Positions 52,683 to 61,080 of a DNA stretch of 64,000 bases are shown in pieces; positions within the stretch are counted from its first letter, which is position 1, and the number at the start of each line of letters is the position of its first letter. The notes under the pieces are model-generated. The model had not been told where the DNA came from, did not search any database, and saw only the letters and a program-made list of their open reading frames with translations. Origin of the DNA: Aquisalibacillus elongatus (lineage in GTDB: Bacteria > Bacillota > Bacilli > Bacillales > Alkalibacillaceae); the NCBI RefSeq assembly GCF_003843875.1, contig NZ_RKRF01000008.1:434001-498000 (forward strand), given 5' to 3'. The translations under genes were made by a program, and so were the position numbers.

Positions 52683-53769
52683 TTTCCAATGTCACTTTAA
52701 CGGCTTCCGATAAAACGTCAACAGCTTTCGGAATGGCACCGTGATCAAATGTCATTTTTGGATGGTGCAGTCCAGGTGCTAGATCACAGCCGACCCCAAG
52801 CATAGTCGCTTTTAAATGCGGCCGTTTGATGGTATAAAAATGAAAATCGTCGCCGCCGGTTGTAACGATTGGCTGTGCCAAAGAATCGTGGCCTGCCGCT
52901 CGAGAGATACCTTGCGACATAAAATTGATCGCCTCATCATTGGTGACGGAGGCGGCAATATTTGCACTGAGGTCCCAATCCATTTGAACATTATGATATT
53001 GCGCAAGCGACTTTACGGCTTTGTTAAATTGTTCGTGCAATTGCTCCATAGCTTCATTCGTTTGAGCACGCATGTCGATCGAAAAACTGGCATTACCAGG
53101 AATGATATTATCGCTTTTCCCGCCTGCTTGAAAACTCGTCATTTTAATAGAATAAGGCACCATAGGATTGATGTGTATTCCTTGGATAAGTTGATTTAAT
53201 TCGGTTCCGATGTCAATAGCGTTGGCGTTCAAGTGCGGACGCGCACCATGTGCATCGTCTCCGACAATTTTTCCGTGAATGAACCGAGCGGCACCGTGTT
53301 TAATAACAGGTGAAAATTTACCGTTCTCGAGTTCCTCACCCGGCCTCAAGTGCATGCCGTATAAGTGATCGATGTCATCCACGACGCCTTTTTCAACAAA
53401 AGCCAGAGCTCCAGTGCCTTTTTCTTCAGCCGGTTGAAATAAGAATCGTACGGTGCCATCCAAAGGTGTATCTTTCAAAGCAAGTAATGTCCCAATCGCA
53501 ATCGTCATATGCGCATCGTGTCCACAAGAGTGGTTCGCTTTAAATTCACCGTCAACCTCCTGCCATAAAGCATCCATATCAGCTCGTACGGCAACAACGG
53601 GCTTGCCAGACCCAATTTCTGCAACTAAACCAGGCATATTTGAAAACGTCTGTACTGAAATACCTTCTTGTTCCAATAGCTGTTTGATATAATCGGTGGT
53701 ATGATATTCTTCCCAGCTAATCTCAGGGTGCGTATGTAAATGGCGAAAAACTTCTTCTACTTGGTCCAT
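52675..53769 (-). CDS. amhX: M20D amidohydrolase (AmhX-like)
   Basis: A zinc-type amidohydrolase/peptidase of 364 residues that removes acyl groups from amino acids or similar amides. Metal and catalytic motifs: VAVRADMDALWQEVDG near 58-73, NHSCGHDAHMTIAIG near 78-92 with ligands Cys and His, FQPAEEKGTGAL near 111 with the catalytic Glu-Glu, HGARPHLNANAIDIG near 173, and TTGGDDFHFY near 307. The LWQEV wording resembles B. subtilis AmhX. No signal peptide. ATG behind AAAAAGGAGCG. Its stop codon lies inside repeat array B. Confidence 0.85.
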   Translation of the reverse strand: MDQVEEVFRHLHTHPEISWEEYHTTDYIKQLLEQEGISVQTFSNMPGLVAEIGSGKPVVAVRADMDALWQEVDGEFKANHSCGHDAHMTIAIGTLLALKDTPLDGTVRFLFQPAEEKGTGALAFVEKGVVDDIDHLYGMHLRPGEELENGKFSPVIKHGAARFIHGKIVGDDAHGARPHLNANAIDIGTELNQLIQGIHINPMVPYSIKMTSFQAGGKSDNIIPGNASFSIDMRAQTNEAMEQLHEQFNKAVKSLAQYHNVQMDWDLSANIAASVTNDEAINFMSQGISRAAGHDSLAQPIVTTGGDDFHFYTIKRPHLKATMLGVGCDLAPGLHHPKMTFDHGAIPKAVDVLSEAVKVTLENY

Positions 53770-53848
53770 ATCAAGCGCTCCTTTTTATATAATTAACAGA
53801 ATACTAGCAAACATCAATCAAGCTATCAATAGGAAAAGGATTGGTCAT

Positions 53849-54337
53849 ATGCGAAAAATTCTATGGTGGATGCCAGCGATGGTGTGGCTCGGGGTGATTT
53901 TTTTCTTATCTGGCCAGCCCGGTGAAGATCAGGAAATCGAGCCTCTTATATCAATATATTTACCGGTAGAACAAATTAAACCTTTCATTTCGTGGATTGA
54001 ATTTACATATTATGGGGAAGTGCGAAGTGTGGCTGCGATGGGAGTCGAGCCGTTTATTGAGTTTGTGTTTCGCAAACTCGCACATTTTGGGGTTTATTTT
54101 ATACTGGCAATTCTCGTATACCTTGCCATGATTAAAACGACAGCGATTCAATCATTCTATCAAATGACGATGAGTTATTTACTCGTCGTTCATTTTGCGA
54201 TTTTGGATGAGGTGAATCAGGGATTTACAGATGGGCGAACGCCTTATTTTGGCGATGTAATCATCGACGCTTTTGGCGCTCTAATCGGTTTAGGGCTTGT
54301 CACCCTGATTATCCAATTAAAAAAGACGTTCACGTAA
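53849..54337 (+). CDS. VanZ-family membrane protein
   Basis: 162 residues with four hydrophobic segments. FVFRKLAHFGVYFILAILVYLA near 65-90 and ILDEVNQGFTDGRTPYFGDVIIDAFGALIG near 112-140 are the VanZ-like signatures. VanZ of Enterococcus gives teicoplanin resistance; most Bacillaceae relatives have no known role. Twenty-one bases before a small membrane-protein gene, so the two form a likely operon. Confidence 0.85.
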   Translation: MRKILWWMPAMVWLGVIFFLSGQPGEDQEIEPLISIYLPVEQIKPFISWIEFTYYGEVRSVAAMGVEPFIEFVFRKLAHFGVYFILAILVYLAMIKTTAIQSFYQMTMSYLLVVHFAILDEVNQGFTDGRTPYFGDVIIDAFGALIGLGLVTLIIQLKKTFT

Positions 54338-54358
54338 CGTAAAAGGAGGTATCTAAAA

Positions 54359-54574
54359 TTGAAAGAATTTGTCGGCACATTTTTTGCTTGCCTTGTTATT
54401 TGTTATGTCGCTACTTTTTTCTTTGCATATCTTATTTTAGAAAATATTTGGATTATTGTTACGCTTATTGCACTTTTTTTGTCGGTGTTAATTACGATTT
54501 TTATAAAACAGGAAACTAGAATTGAAGAATTAGAGAAGAGAGTGGAGAAGTTATTAAATAACAAGCAGGATTAA
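54359..54574 (+). CDS. small membrane protein with C-terminal coiled coil
   Basis: 71 residues, not recognised. Two hydrophobic segments (about 8-28 and 31-48) are followed by a short heptad-like tail (ETRIEELEKRVEKLLNN). TTG start at 54359 behind AAAAGGAGG, an excellent site, supports expression. Operon with the VanZ-like gene. Confidence 0.65.
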   Translation: MKEFVGTFFACLVICYVATFFFAYLILENIWIIVTLIALFLSVLITIFIKQETRIEELEKRVEKLLNNKQD

Positions 54575-54611
54575 GAAATTTATTTAATGAAAAAGAGACA
54601 GTTGAAATACA

Positions 54612-54646
54612 AAAAACGCTCAGATTTAACTACTGAGCGTTTTTGA
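54612..54646. terminator. bidirectional terminator between small gene and msmX
   Basis: AAAACGCTCAG pairs with CTGAGCGTTTT (54613-54643) with T-runs both ways. Confidence 0.87.
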
Positions 54647-54708
54647 TTGCGAATTATTTGAATTTGGTTTGTTAAATAGACCCACATACTTCAGCCACTA
54701 CTTAATAT

Positions 54709-55830
54709 TTAGGCTTCAACTTTTGTTTCGTGGTAATCAATTCGTTCTTCTGTCTCAGCATCAAAGAAGTGCGCTTTGTTCATGTCAACGCCTAGTGTAA
54801 TGTTTTGACCAGCATCAACATTGGAGCGAGCATCGACACGTGCTGTGAATTCTTGATCACCGATTTTCGAGTAAAGATAAGACTCAGAACCCATTAGTTC
54901 AGCAACCTCAATGTTAGCGGTAAATGTTGAACCTTCTGCTGTTTGTAAAAATGCTGGTTCATCGTGAAGGTCTTCAGGACGAATACCTAACACTATTTCT
55001 TTTCCGACATAGTCTAATTCACGTAAAACTTTCATACGACCTTCAGGAACCTCAATGTCGTGTCCCTCGATCGTAATCGTGTTTTCGTTCAATGTTCCTT
55101 TTAAGAAGTTCATCGCTGGAGAACCAATAAATCCGCCAACAAACATATTATTTGGTTCGTCATAAACTTGCTTCGGTGAACCGACTTGTTGAATAATCCC
55201 ATCTTTCATAACGACTAAACGAGTTGCCATTGTCATTGCTTCCGTTTGGTCGTGTGTAACGTAGATCGTCGTTGTCTGAAGGCGTTGGTGTAGCTTTTGA
55301 ATCTCCGCGCGCATCTGAACACGTAGTTTCGCGTCAAGGTTTGATAATGGTTCATCCATTAAGAAAACTTTAGCATCACGGACAATCGCGCGTCCTAACG
55401 CCACACGCTGACGCTGACCGCCTGATAATGCCTTAGGTTTACGGTCTAGTAATTCCTCTAAACCTAGTATTTCAGCTGCTTTTTGCACACGCTCTTTAAC
55501 TTCAGCTTTTTTCACTTTTCGTAGTTTTAAGCTAAACGCCATATTATCAAAAACGTTCATATGAGGATAAAGCGCGTAGTTCTGGAACACCATCGCGATA
55601 TCGCGATTTTTTGGTGCGACGTCATTCATCTGTTGATCGTCGATAAAAAATTCCCCGCCTGTGATATCCTCAAGACCTGCAATCATACGAAGTGTCGTCG
55701 ATTTACCGCAACCTGATGGACCGACGAAGACGATAAATTCTTTGTCTTTAATATGTAAATTAAAATCCTGTACCGCGTGCACGTCTTTGTCGTACACTTT
55801 GTTAATGTTGTTTAAGCGTAGTTCAGCCAT
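54709..55830 (-). CDS. msmX: multiple-sugar ABC transporter ATPase
   Basis: Energises several sugar ABC permeases, here probably MdxFG (no ATPase in that operon). 373 residues. Walker A GPSGCGKST at about 37-45, Q-loop VFQNYALYPHM near 80, signature LSGGQRQRVALGRA near 135, Walker B VFLMDEPLSNLDA near 153, H-loop YVTHDQTEAM near 190. The C-terminal ~130 residues are the TOBE/MalK regulatory domain (GIRPEDLHD). ATG 55830 behind GGGAGG; the frame up to 55932 has no start signal and crosses a hairpin. Confidence 0.95.
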   Translation of the reverse strand: MAELRLNNINKVYDKDVHAVQDFNLHIKDKEFIVFVGPSGCGKSTTLRMIAGLEDITGGEFFIDDQQMNDVAPKNRDIAMVFQNYALYPHMNVFDNMAFSLKLRKVKKAEVKERVQKAAEILGLEELLDRKPKALSGGQRQRVALGRAIVRDAKVFLMDEPLSNLDAKLRVQMRAEIQKLHQRLQTTTIYVTHDQTEAMTMATRLVVMKDGIIQQVGSPKQVYDEPNNMFVGGFIGSPAMNFLKGTLNENTITIEGHDIEVPEGRMKVLRELDYVGKEIVLGIRPEDLHDEPAFLQTAEGSTFTANIEVAELMGSESYLYSKIGDQEFTARVDARSNVDAGQNITLGVDMNKAHFFDAETEERIDYHETKVEA

Positions 55831-55874
55831 ATGAAATGCCTCCCAAAGAATGATTAATTTTAGTTTAATAGATT

Positions 55875-55888
55875 CGAAAGCGGTTTCA
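55875..55888. promoter_or_regulatory. cre-like site upstream of msmX
   Basis: On the minus strand TGAAACCGCTTTCG matches the CcpA cre consensus at 13 of 14 positions. It lies 45 bases before msmX and suggests catabolite control. Confidence 0.5.
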
Positions 55889-55897
55889 TATGGTTGA

Positions 55898-55930
55898 GTT
55901 GCACAAAAATGCTGCCTCGTTTTGTGCAAC
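55898..55930 (-). other. perfect inverted repeat between the PucR-like gene and msmX
   Basis: GTTGCACAAAA (55898-55908) and TTTTGTGCAAC (55920-55930), perfect 11-bp arms. No T-run follows on the minus strand, so an operator or mRNA hairpin rather than a clean terminator. Confidence 0.6.
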
Positions 55931-55934
55931 ATGT

Positions 55935-56792
55935 TTAATCGATCAGTAAAACAGCTAAATAAACTCGTAGCATATGGTCAAATTGGCGAATGTCATTCCC
56001 GGTTAATTCTAGGAATTTATCAACTCGGTACTGAACACTGTTACGATGCATGTACAGCGTTTTTGCTGCCGAAGATACATTTCCTTGATGTTCAATGACC
56101 GTCTTAATTGTATTTAATAGATTTTCATCGTCTAGACTTGTTTTTAAAATCGCCTTCGTGAAATGATCTCGGTCCTGGTCGCTAAACTTTGAAGGGAGGA
56201 GGGGGATTAGACTACTTTTTTCATCTAAAATCCGCTTACCTGTTGTTGGCCATAACGTTCTCGCTAAGTTTAATAGCCATTGAACGTCAGTGGGCGCATC
56301 GTAAATGTCTGTTTTCGGACTGCTAATCATTAGCCTTATATTCGTATCTAAATCTTCACTCATCACATCAATAATACTGTCAAAATCAATAGTGTCGTTT
56401 GGATATTTGATGTCTTCTAATAAAATGACTTCATTCGGATTTAGCCAAATGACTGTGACATGTTGGCTGACAATCATTTGGATCGTTTCGTTAAACGAAG
56501 TGGGATCCGAAACAGTTTCCTTAAGCTGCATGATGATGATTCTATAAGAATTAAACGTTTCAGGTGGTTTCGGTTGGTCGCCGTTTAAAAACGCTAGCCA
56601 ACGCTGTTCGCCCTCCGAATGCCAAACAGGATCATCACTGAGAGCTAAAATTAAATTCTTTTGCTCAGCGTCGATGTCGTTCTCCGGTATGGCATACTGC
56701 TGCCCTTTATATTGAAAAATAAAGTGACCATCCTCAGCATGTTGAACCCGTTTAATATTAGGAAACAGTTGCGATAATTTATGTAAATTCAT
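55935..56792 (-). CDS. PucR-type helix-turn-helix regulator
   Basis: 285 residues. The C-terminal ~60 residues are the PucR/CdaR HTH_30 domain (HQGNVSSAAKTLYMHRNSVQYRVDKF), preceded by a helical segment (DRDHFTKAILKTSLDDENLL). The N-terminal ~190 residues hold no domain I can name. Such proteins are often activators of purine or sugar-diacid genes. It lies just upstream of msmX on the same strand and may control it through the inverted repeat at 55898-55930. That is inference. ATG behind AAAGGGG. Confidence 0.8.
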   Translation of the reverse strand: MNLHKLSQLFPNIKRVQHAEDGHFIFQYKGQQYAIPENDIDAEQKNLILALSDDPVWHSEGEQRWLAFLNGDQPKPPETFNSYRIIIMQLKETVSDPTSFNETIQMIVSQHVTVIWLNPNEVILLEDIKYPNDTIDFDSIIDVMSEDLDTNIRLMISSPKTDIYDAPTDVQWLLNLARTLWPTTGKRILDEKSSLIPLLPSKFSDQDRDHFTKAILKTSLDDENLLNTIKTVIEHQGNVSSAAKTLYMHRNSVQYRVDKFLELTGNDIRQFDHMLRVYLAVLLID

Positions 56793-56896
56793 AACAATTT
56801 CCCCTTTAATGTCGTTAAATCTTATTATATCAGATAGGACGTTGGATTAGAATTTTGTGTTAACATGAAGGAAAAATAAACGAAAGGGGCGAGTAG

Positions 56897-57040
56897 ATGC
56901 TGTTTTTATACATAACCATGGTCATTGTCATTTTATTACTTATAGAAATAATTATTAAACTCGGCAAAATCGCAAAACATTTTGAACGAGAAGAAAAGAT
57001 GTCGAACGAAGAAATTGAAAAGGAGTTAAACAAAAATTAA
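56897..57040 (+). CDS. 47-residue single-pass membrane protein
   Basis: A short gene with a clean AAAGGGG ribosome site 7 bases before ATG 56897. Residues 3-20 are a hydrophobic helix (YITMVIVILLLIEIIIK region); the rest is a charged Lys/Glu-rich tail ending EELNKN-like. A bidirectional terminator starts at its stop. Not recognised as a family. The ribosome site, the terminator and the membrane-helix-plus-tail design support a real small protein. Confidence 0.6.
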   Translation: MLFLYITMVIVILLLIEIIIKLGKIAKHFEREEKMSNEEIEKELNKN

Positions 57041-57068
57041 GGGCTTAAGCAATCGCTCAAGCCCTTAA
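57037..57068. terminator. bidirectional terminator
   Basis: TTAAGGGCTT-AGC pairs with GCT-AAGCCCTTAA around loop AATC, overlapping the stop of the 47-residue gene and two bases from the AI-2E-type gene stop. Confidence 0.8.
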
Positions 57069-57069
57069 T

Positions 57070-58155
57070 TCAGTCAAACATCTCTTTATTTCGTAATTTA
57101 ATAATTCGATAGACGTGACTCACGATCACTTTTGCAACAGCATAAGTCGGAACCGCAATAATCATCGCAACAATTCCACCGAATCTACCCGCAAATAGGA
57201 GTAAGAAGATAATTGTAATCGGGTGAATGTTTAATTTTTTACCCATCACTTGTGGTGAAATCAAATTACTTTCAATTTGTTGCACAACAACAGCGATAAT
57301 GACAACCAATAGTGCTTGTAACGGCGATTCGAAAAATCCAACAATAACTCCTGGCGCTGTACCAATCCAAGGCCCGATAAACGGAATGAAATTGGTAAAA
57401 AGTGCAATGAGCGCTAAGATTAACGCAAATCGAAGGTCAATAATTAAGTAACCAATATAAATTAAAACACCTACACAAAGGCTCACAATAATTTGCCCTT
57501 GGATGTAGTTACTTAAAGCATCATCCATCTCATCTAAGATGTCACCAACTTCATCTTTATACTTTTTAGGTAAAAAGCCGATAATTCGCTTAGGCAGACG
57601 CTCGCCATCTTTAAGTAAATAGAATAATACGAACGGTACGACAATCAAGATAATTAAGAAACTAGCAATCATACCTAGGTAAGTCGTAATATGACTAGCG
57701 ACATTTGATAAAATCTCGGTAATACGACTCTCAATACCCTCTAGCCATTCTGTGATTGCTTGCTCATCAGGTGAGAACCGGTTAAACCAATCACTTTCCT
57801 GAACAGCTAATAAAAATTGATTTGCTTCATTAATAAACTCTGGAACTTGAGTTGTTAGATTTTCAAACTGTTGTTGAAGCTCTGGGTAAATGATAATAAC
57901 CAGTGCTGTTAGAACACCTATGCCACCTAAGAACACGAGTAGTACGGCTAATGGTCGAGGCATTTTACGATCTAACAGGTCAACGACTGGCCGAGTCAGG
58001 TAATAGAGAATACCTGCAATAATGATAGGTGTAAAAATTGTTTGGGCTAGTACAAAAATTGGCTCAAATACAAATTGTACTTTTGTTGATAAGAAAATAA
58101 TGAGCATGATGATAATTATTCCATACCCAATTCGGAACCATTTCCCGTTCGGCAC
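57070..58155 (-). CDS. AI-2E family transporter (PerM/YueF-like)
   Basis: 361 residues with about seven to eight membrane segments and a central soluble region (~75-150). FTPIIIAGILYYLTRPVVDLLDRK near 37-60, GERLPKRIIGFLPKKYKDEV near 187 and GPWIGTAPGVIVGFFESP near 270 are family-like. Proteins named AI-2 exporters include many without proven substrate; some are sodium/proton antiporters. Starts with GTG 58155 behind GGTGA, a weak site. Confidence 0.82.
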   Translation of the reverse strand: MPNGKWFRIGYGIIIIMLIIFLSTKVQFVFEPIFVLAQTIFTPIIIAGILYYLTRPVVDLLDRKMPRPLAVLLVFLGGIGVLTALVIIIYPELQQQFENLTTQVPEFINEANQFLLAVQESDWFNRFSPDEQAITEWLEGIESRITEILSNVASHITTYLGMIASFLIILIVVPFVLFYLLKDGERLPKRIIGFLPKKYKDEVGDILDEMDDALSNYIQGQIIVSLCVGVLIYIGYLIIDLRFALILALIALFTNFIPFIGPWIGTAPGVIVGFFESPLQALLVVIIAVVVQQIESNLISPQVMGKKLNIHPITIIFLLLFAGRFGGIVAMIIAVPTYAVAKVIVSHVYRIIKLRNKEMFD

Positions 58156-58272
58156 ACTGTCACCAACTCTCTAAAACATTATAGTAATCATTGTAATATA
58201 CTAAAAATTGCTAGTCTATTAAAAACTAGATTATAGCTCCATTTTTTCCAAGTAGTTTGTGTTTTAAAACAC

Positions 58273-58306
58273 AAAAAAACCGCGACCATTAATTAGTTCA
58301 CGGTTT
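58273..58306 (-). terminator. terminator of the SinI-like gene
   Basis: On the minus strand AACCGTGA pairs with TCGCGGTT (one mismatch) and is followed by T7. Confidence 0.7.
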
Positions 58307-58333
58307 ACCGAAATTCGATGCTTGTGATAGGAA

Positions 58334-58477
58334 TTAATAACCAGGTCGATTTTGATCTAAAAAATTTCTAATTTCTCGTTTGCTGATTCCCATTTCTTTT
58401 GCTTTCTTCATTAAAATAACCCAGTCTCTATCTAATTGTTTTGGCGTTCCTTTCTCATAATAAGTCATCGTGACCAT
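58334..58477 (-). CDS. SinI-like small protein (anti-repressor Sin domain)
   Basis: 47 residues. QLDRDWVILMKKAKEMGISKREIRNFLDQN resembles the dimerising helices of B. subtilis SinI (LDQEWVELMVEAKEANISPEEIRKYL), the small antagonist of the biofilm repressor SinR. ATG 58477 lies 4 bases after GGGGGAGG. The frame is open to 58582, but that extension has no ribosome site and low-complexity content, so I use the short form. No sinR neighbour is in the window. Its partner could be a SinR-like repressor elsewhere. Confidence 0.75.
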   Translation of the reverse strand: MVTMTYYEKGTPKQLDRDWVILMKKAKEMGISKREIRNFLDQNRPGY

Positions 58478-58711
58478 ATTTCCTCCCCCAAACAGATGAG
58501 GCAGCAGTGCTATCATAGGTAGCCCCCTTAGACCACTTGCTTTGCGTCCCTTTTTTTCAAAAGGTTTGCCTTTATACTGCATCGAATTATTAACCTAATT
58601 TAATTGTAAATGGTTTTTAGTAAAAAAGTTACCCCCTTTTCATCCAAAAATTACCCGAAAATACTACTAAATATTCTAAAAATTTAGATATATTACATAA
58701 TATTTGTCGAA

Positions 58712-59254
58712 TTAAAAACGTTTTTGTTCCTCGATCCAGGCGTTGGCTTCTTGGTAAAGGTCATCTTTTATGTCAGATTTTGTCTCGGAATACTGACGTT
58801 TTAACTGTTTGACGTGGGTTGTCGAATAGCCATTTCTTCTTAATTCAGATTGGTATTCCTGAAATAATTTTTGATATGAAGTATCAATTTCTTCTTCTAG
58901 CTGAGTTGCCTTTTTTTCATATTTTAAAATGGTCATTCCTAAAGTGAGAGTGTTTGTATCTTTGTTATTTACTTCTGCTAAAATGTCTTCTTTCAAATCG
59001 TTTATGTAACTGAGTGTATCTTCGGTTAAACGTTCGAACTCGGATTTATATTTGGACTTGATTTGATTGACGTTCGGCTTGCTTAACCAAGCATCTTCAG
59101 CATTTAGCGTATCATCGACCCAAGGAGTTTTTTCTTCTTCGTCAGTTTCAAGTTCTGTTTCGACTTCATGGTGAAGGATTCGATCAACTTGCTGAAGACT
59201 ATTGGTTACGATATAAAAAATAAAAATAGCTAATACTAATAGTAGCTTTCGCAT
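58712..59254 (-). CDS. exported or membrane-anchored coiled-coil protein, unknown family
   Basis: 180 residues. Residues 1-20 form a hydrophobic N-terminal helix (signal or anchor); the rest is highly charged and helical, with a long coiled-coil-like part (about 60-175: LKYEKKATQLEEEIDTSYQKLF and similar heptads). I do not recognise it. It is flanked by AT-rich intergenic DNA on both sides (58478-58711 and 59255-59551) and reads towards the SinI-like gene. Ribosome site AAGGCTGAG is weak. Confidence 0.6.
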   Translation of the reverse strand: MRKLLLVLAIFIFYIVTNSLQQVDRILHHEVETELETDEEEKTPWVDDTLNAEDAWLSKPNVNQIKSKYKSEFERLTEDTLSYINDLKEDILAEVNNKDTNTLTLGMTILKYEKKATQLEEEIDTSYQKLFQEYQSELRRNGYSTTHVKQLKRQYSETKSDIKDDLYQEANAWIEEQKRF

Positions 59255-59507
59255 GATTGTTCACTCAGCCTTTCTAGTCGGAGCGTTTAAACTTTTCTAT
59301 CACATCTTCGTCAAAAAAAAGGGGTTTTATACCAACGGCAAAGGGGGAAATAACATAAATCTCGCCGTAATTTGACAAATTTCCTAAAACAGTCGCTAAT
59401 TAAACAAATAGTGGGGCATATTAACCGTATCCTAACTCACAAGGCCTCATAGTATCTCATTTATCATTTTTGTCGATGCGATTTTTCGTGTAAAATGGTT
59501 TCGTGTA

Positions 59508-59523
59508 TTGAATGACTATTCAA
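59508..59523. promoter_or_regulatory. palindrome before the APC permease
   Basis: TTGAAT-GACT-ATTCAA, perfect 6-bp arms, 28 bases before the start codon and just after a TAAAAT at 59491-59496. Candidate operator. The rest of 59255-59507 shows no supported element. Confidence 0.4.
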
Positions 59524-59551
59524 ACTATTAAAAGACAAAGGAGTTTTTAAA

Positions 59552-61033
59552 TTGAGTTCAGATAGTGGTCTGACGAGGAAGAAACTAAGTAAAACACTTA
59601 AACCACATTGGGTGTGGGCCATTGCACTTGGTTCATCGATTGGTTGGGGTTCATTTGTTCTTCCAGCTGATTGGATGCAAGGAGCTGGACCTCTAGCGGT
59701 TATCCTTGGTTTATCGATCGGTGCTGTATTAATGGCAATTATCGCGATTAGTTATGGTGTATTAATTCGAAATTATCCCGTTTCAGGTGGGGAATTTGCT
59801 TACACGTTTTTAGGTTTAAACCGTGTACATGCTTATATTAGTGGTTGGTTTTTAACATTAGGTTATATATGTATTGTCGCCTTAAATGCGACAGCTTTTG
59901 CCTTAATGCTTAAATTCGTATTTCCTGATTTTATACAGAATATGAAAATGTATTCCATCGCAGAATGGGATGTATACTTCACAGAAGTTATTGTGGTTAC
60001 GATTTTAGTGGCATTCTTTACTTACTTAAATATTAAGGGATCAGGATTATCTGGTCGCATGCAATTTATTTTTGTTATGATTTTAGTTGTCGGTGTATTT
60101 GGCTTAACTGGACTAATGACAACAAATGTTGATGCATCATTTAGTAATATGACACCATCCTTTGACCCCGATGTGTCACCTTTAGCAGCTGTTTTAGCAA
60201 TGGTTGCCATTGCACCGTTTGCATACGTTGGTTTTGATAACGTTCCACAGGCGGCAGAGGAATTTAAATTCTCAGCTAGAAAAAGTTTAGGACTCATCAT
60301 GATGGCGCTACTATTCGCAGCTATTATTTATTCTTTAATGATTATGACAACTGCACTAGGCGCTCCTTGGCAAGAAACTTCTAATGCTGGATTGCAGTGG
60401 GGAACAGGTACGGTTGTTGAAGACGTATTAGGTACAGGTGGATTAATCATCTTAGTCATTGCGTTATCGATGGGGATTTTCACAGGTTTAAACGGTTTCC
60501 TCATCTCTGCAAGTCGTGTGTTATTTGCGATGGCACGAGGTAAAGTTTTACCAGACGTTTTCTCAAGACTTCATTCTAAACACAACACGCCATACTTTGC
60601 GATTATTTTCGCAGCTCTTGTTGCGATCATCGCGCCTTGGTTTGGACGTGAAGTGCTGGGTTGGATAGTCAATATGTCATCTGTTGGTGTCGCAATCGCG
60701 TACTTCTATACATGTTTTACAGCGTATAAGTTATTGAAGTGGAACAAAGATGGTGCGGAATTTGATGAAACGCTTCATATTGTTTCACCTGGGAAGAAGT
60801 TTATAGCAATGTTAGGTATGGTATCAAGTATTGGTTTCTTAGTACTACTATTATATCCAGGGTCGCCTGCAGCTTTAGGTGCTGAATCATTTTGGGCATT
60901 ACTTATTTGGATTATCCTAGGTTTGCTCTTTTACTTAATCAGACGTAAAGATTTAAACAGTTATGACCGTGAAGATTTAGCTTATTTAATCTTAGGTAAA
61001 GATAAATTTAAACTCACAGATAAAGAAGATTAA
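59552..61033 (+). CDS. APC-superfamily amino acid permease
   Basis: 493 residues, about 12 membrane segments. The first helix has the substrate-binding GSSIGWGSFVLP, and YPVSGGEFAYTFLGLNRVHAYISGW near 70-95 fits APC transporters. MGIFTGLNGFLISASRVLFAMARG near 310-333 is another family stretch. TTG start behind AAAGGAG (8-base spacing). Probably amino acid or polyamine uptake; substrate unknown. Ends in a terminator directly before repeat array D. Confidence 0.88.
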   Translation: MSSDSGLTRKKLSKTLKPHWVWAIALGSSIGWGSFVLPADWMQGAGPLAVILGLSIGAVLMAIIAISYGVLIRNYPVSGGEFAYTFLGLNRVHAYISGWFLTLGYICIVALNATAFALMLKFVFPDFIQNMKMYSIAEWDVYFTEVIVVTILVAFFTYLNIKGSGLSGRMQFIFVMILVVGVFGLTGLMTTNVDASFSNMTPSFDPDVSPLAAVLAMVAIAPFAYVGFDNVPQAAEEFKFSARKSLGLIMMALLFAAIIYSLMIMTTALGAPWQETSNAGLQWGTGTVVEDVLGTGGLIILVIALSMGIFTGLNGFLISASRVLFAMARGKVLPDVFSRLHSKHNTPYFAIIFAALVAIIAPWFGREVLGWIVNMSSVGVAIAYFYTCFTAYKLLKWNKDGAEFDETLHIVSPGKKFIAMLGMVSSIGFLVLLLYPGSPAALGAESFWALLIWIILGLLFYLIRRKDLNSYDREDLAYLILGKDKFKLTDKED

Positions 61034-61036
61034 TTG

Positions 61037-61067
61037 AAAATCCACCGGGGCTCCGGTGGATTTTTTT
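61037..61067 (+). terminator. terminator of the APC permease gene
   Basis: TCCACCGG (61041-61048), loop GGCT, CCGGTGGA (61053-61060), T7. Strong. Confidence 0.92.
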
Positions 61068-61080
61068 GTTGAGACAGGCT

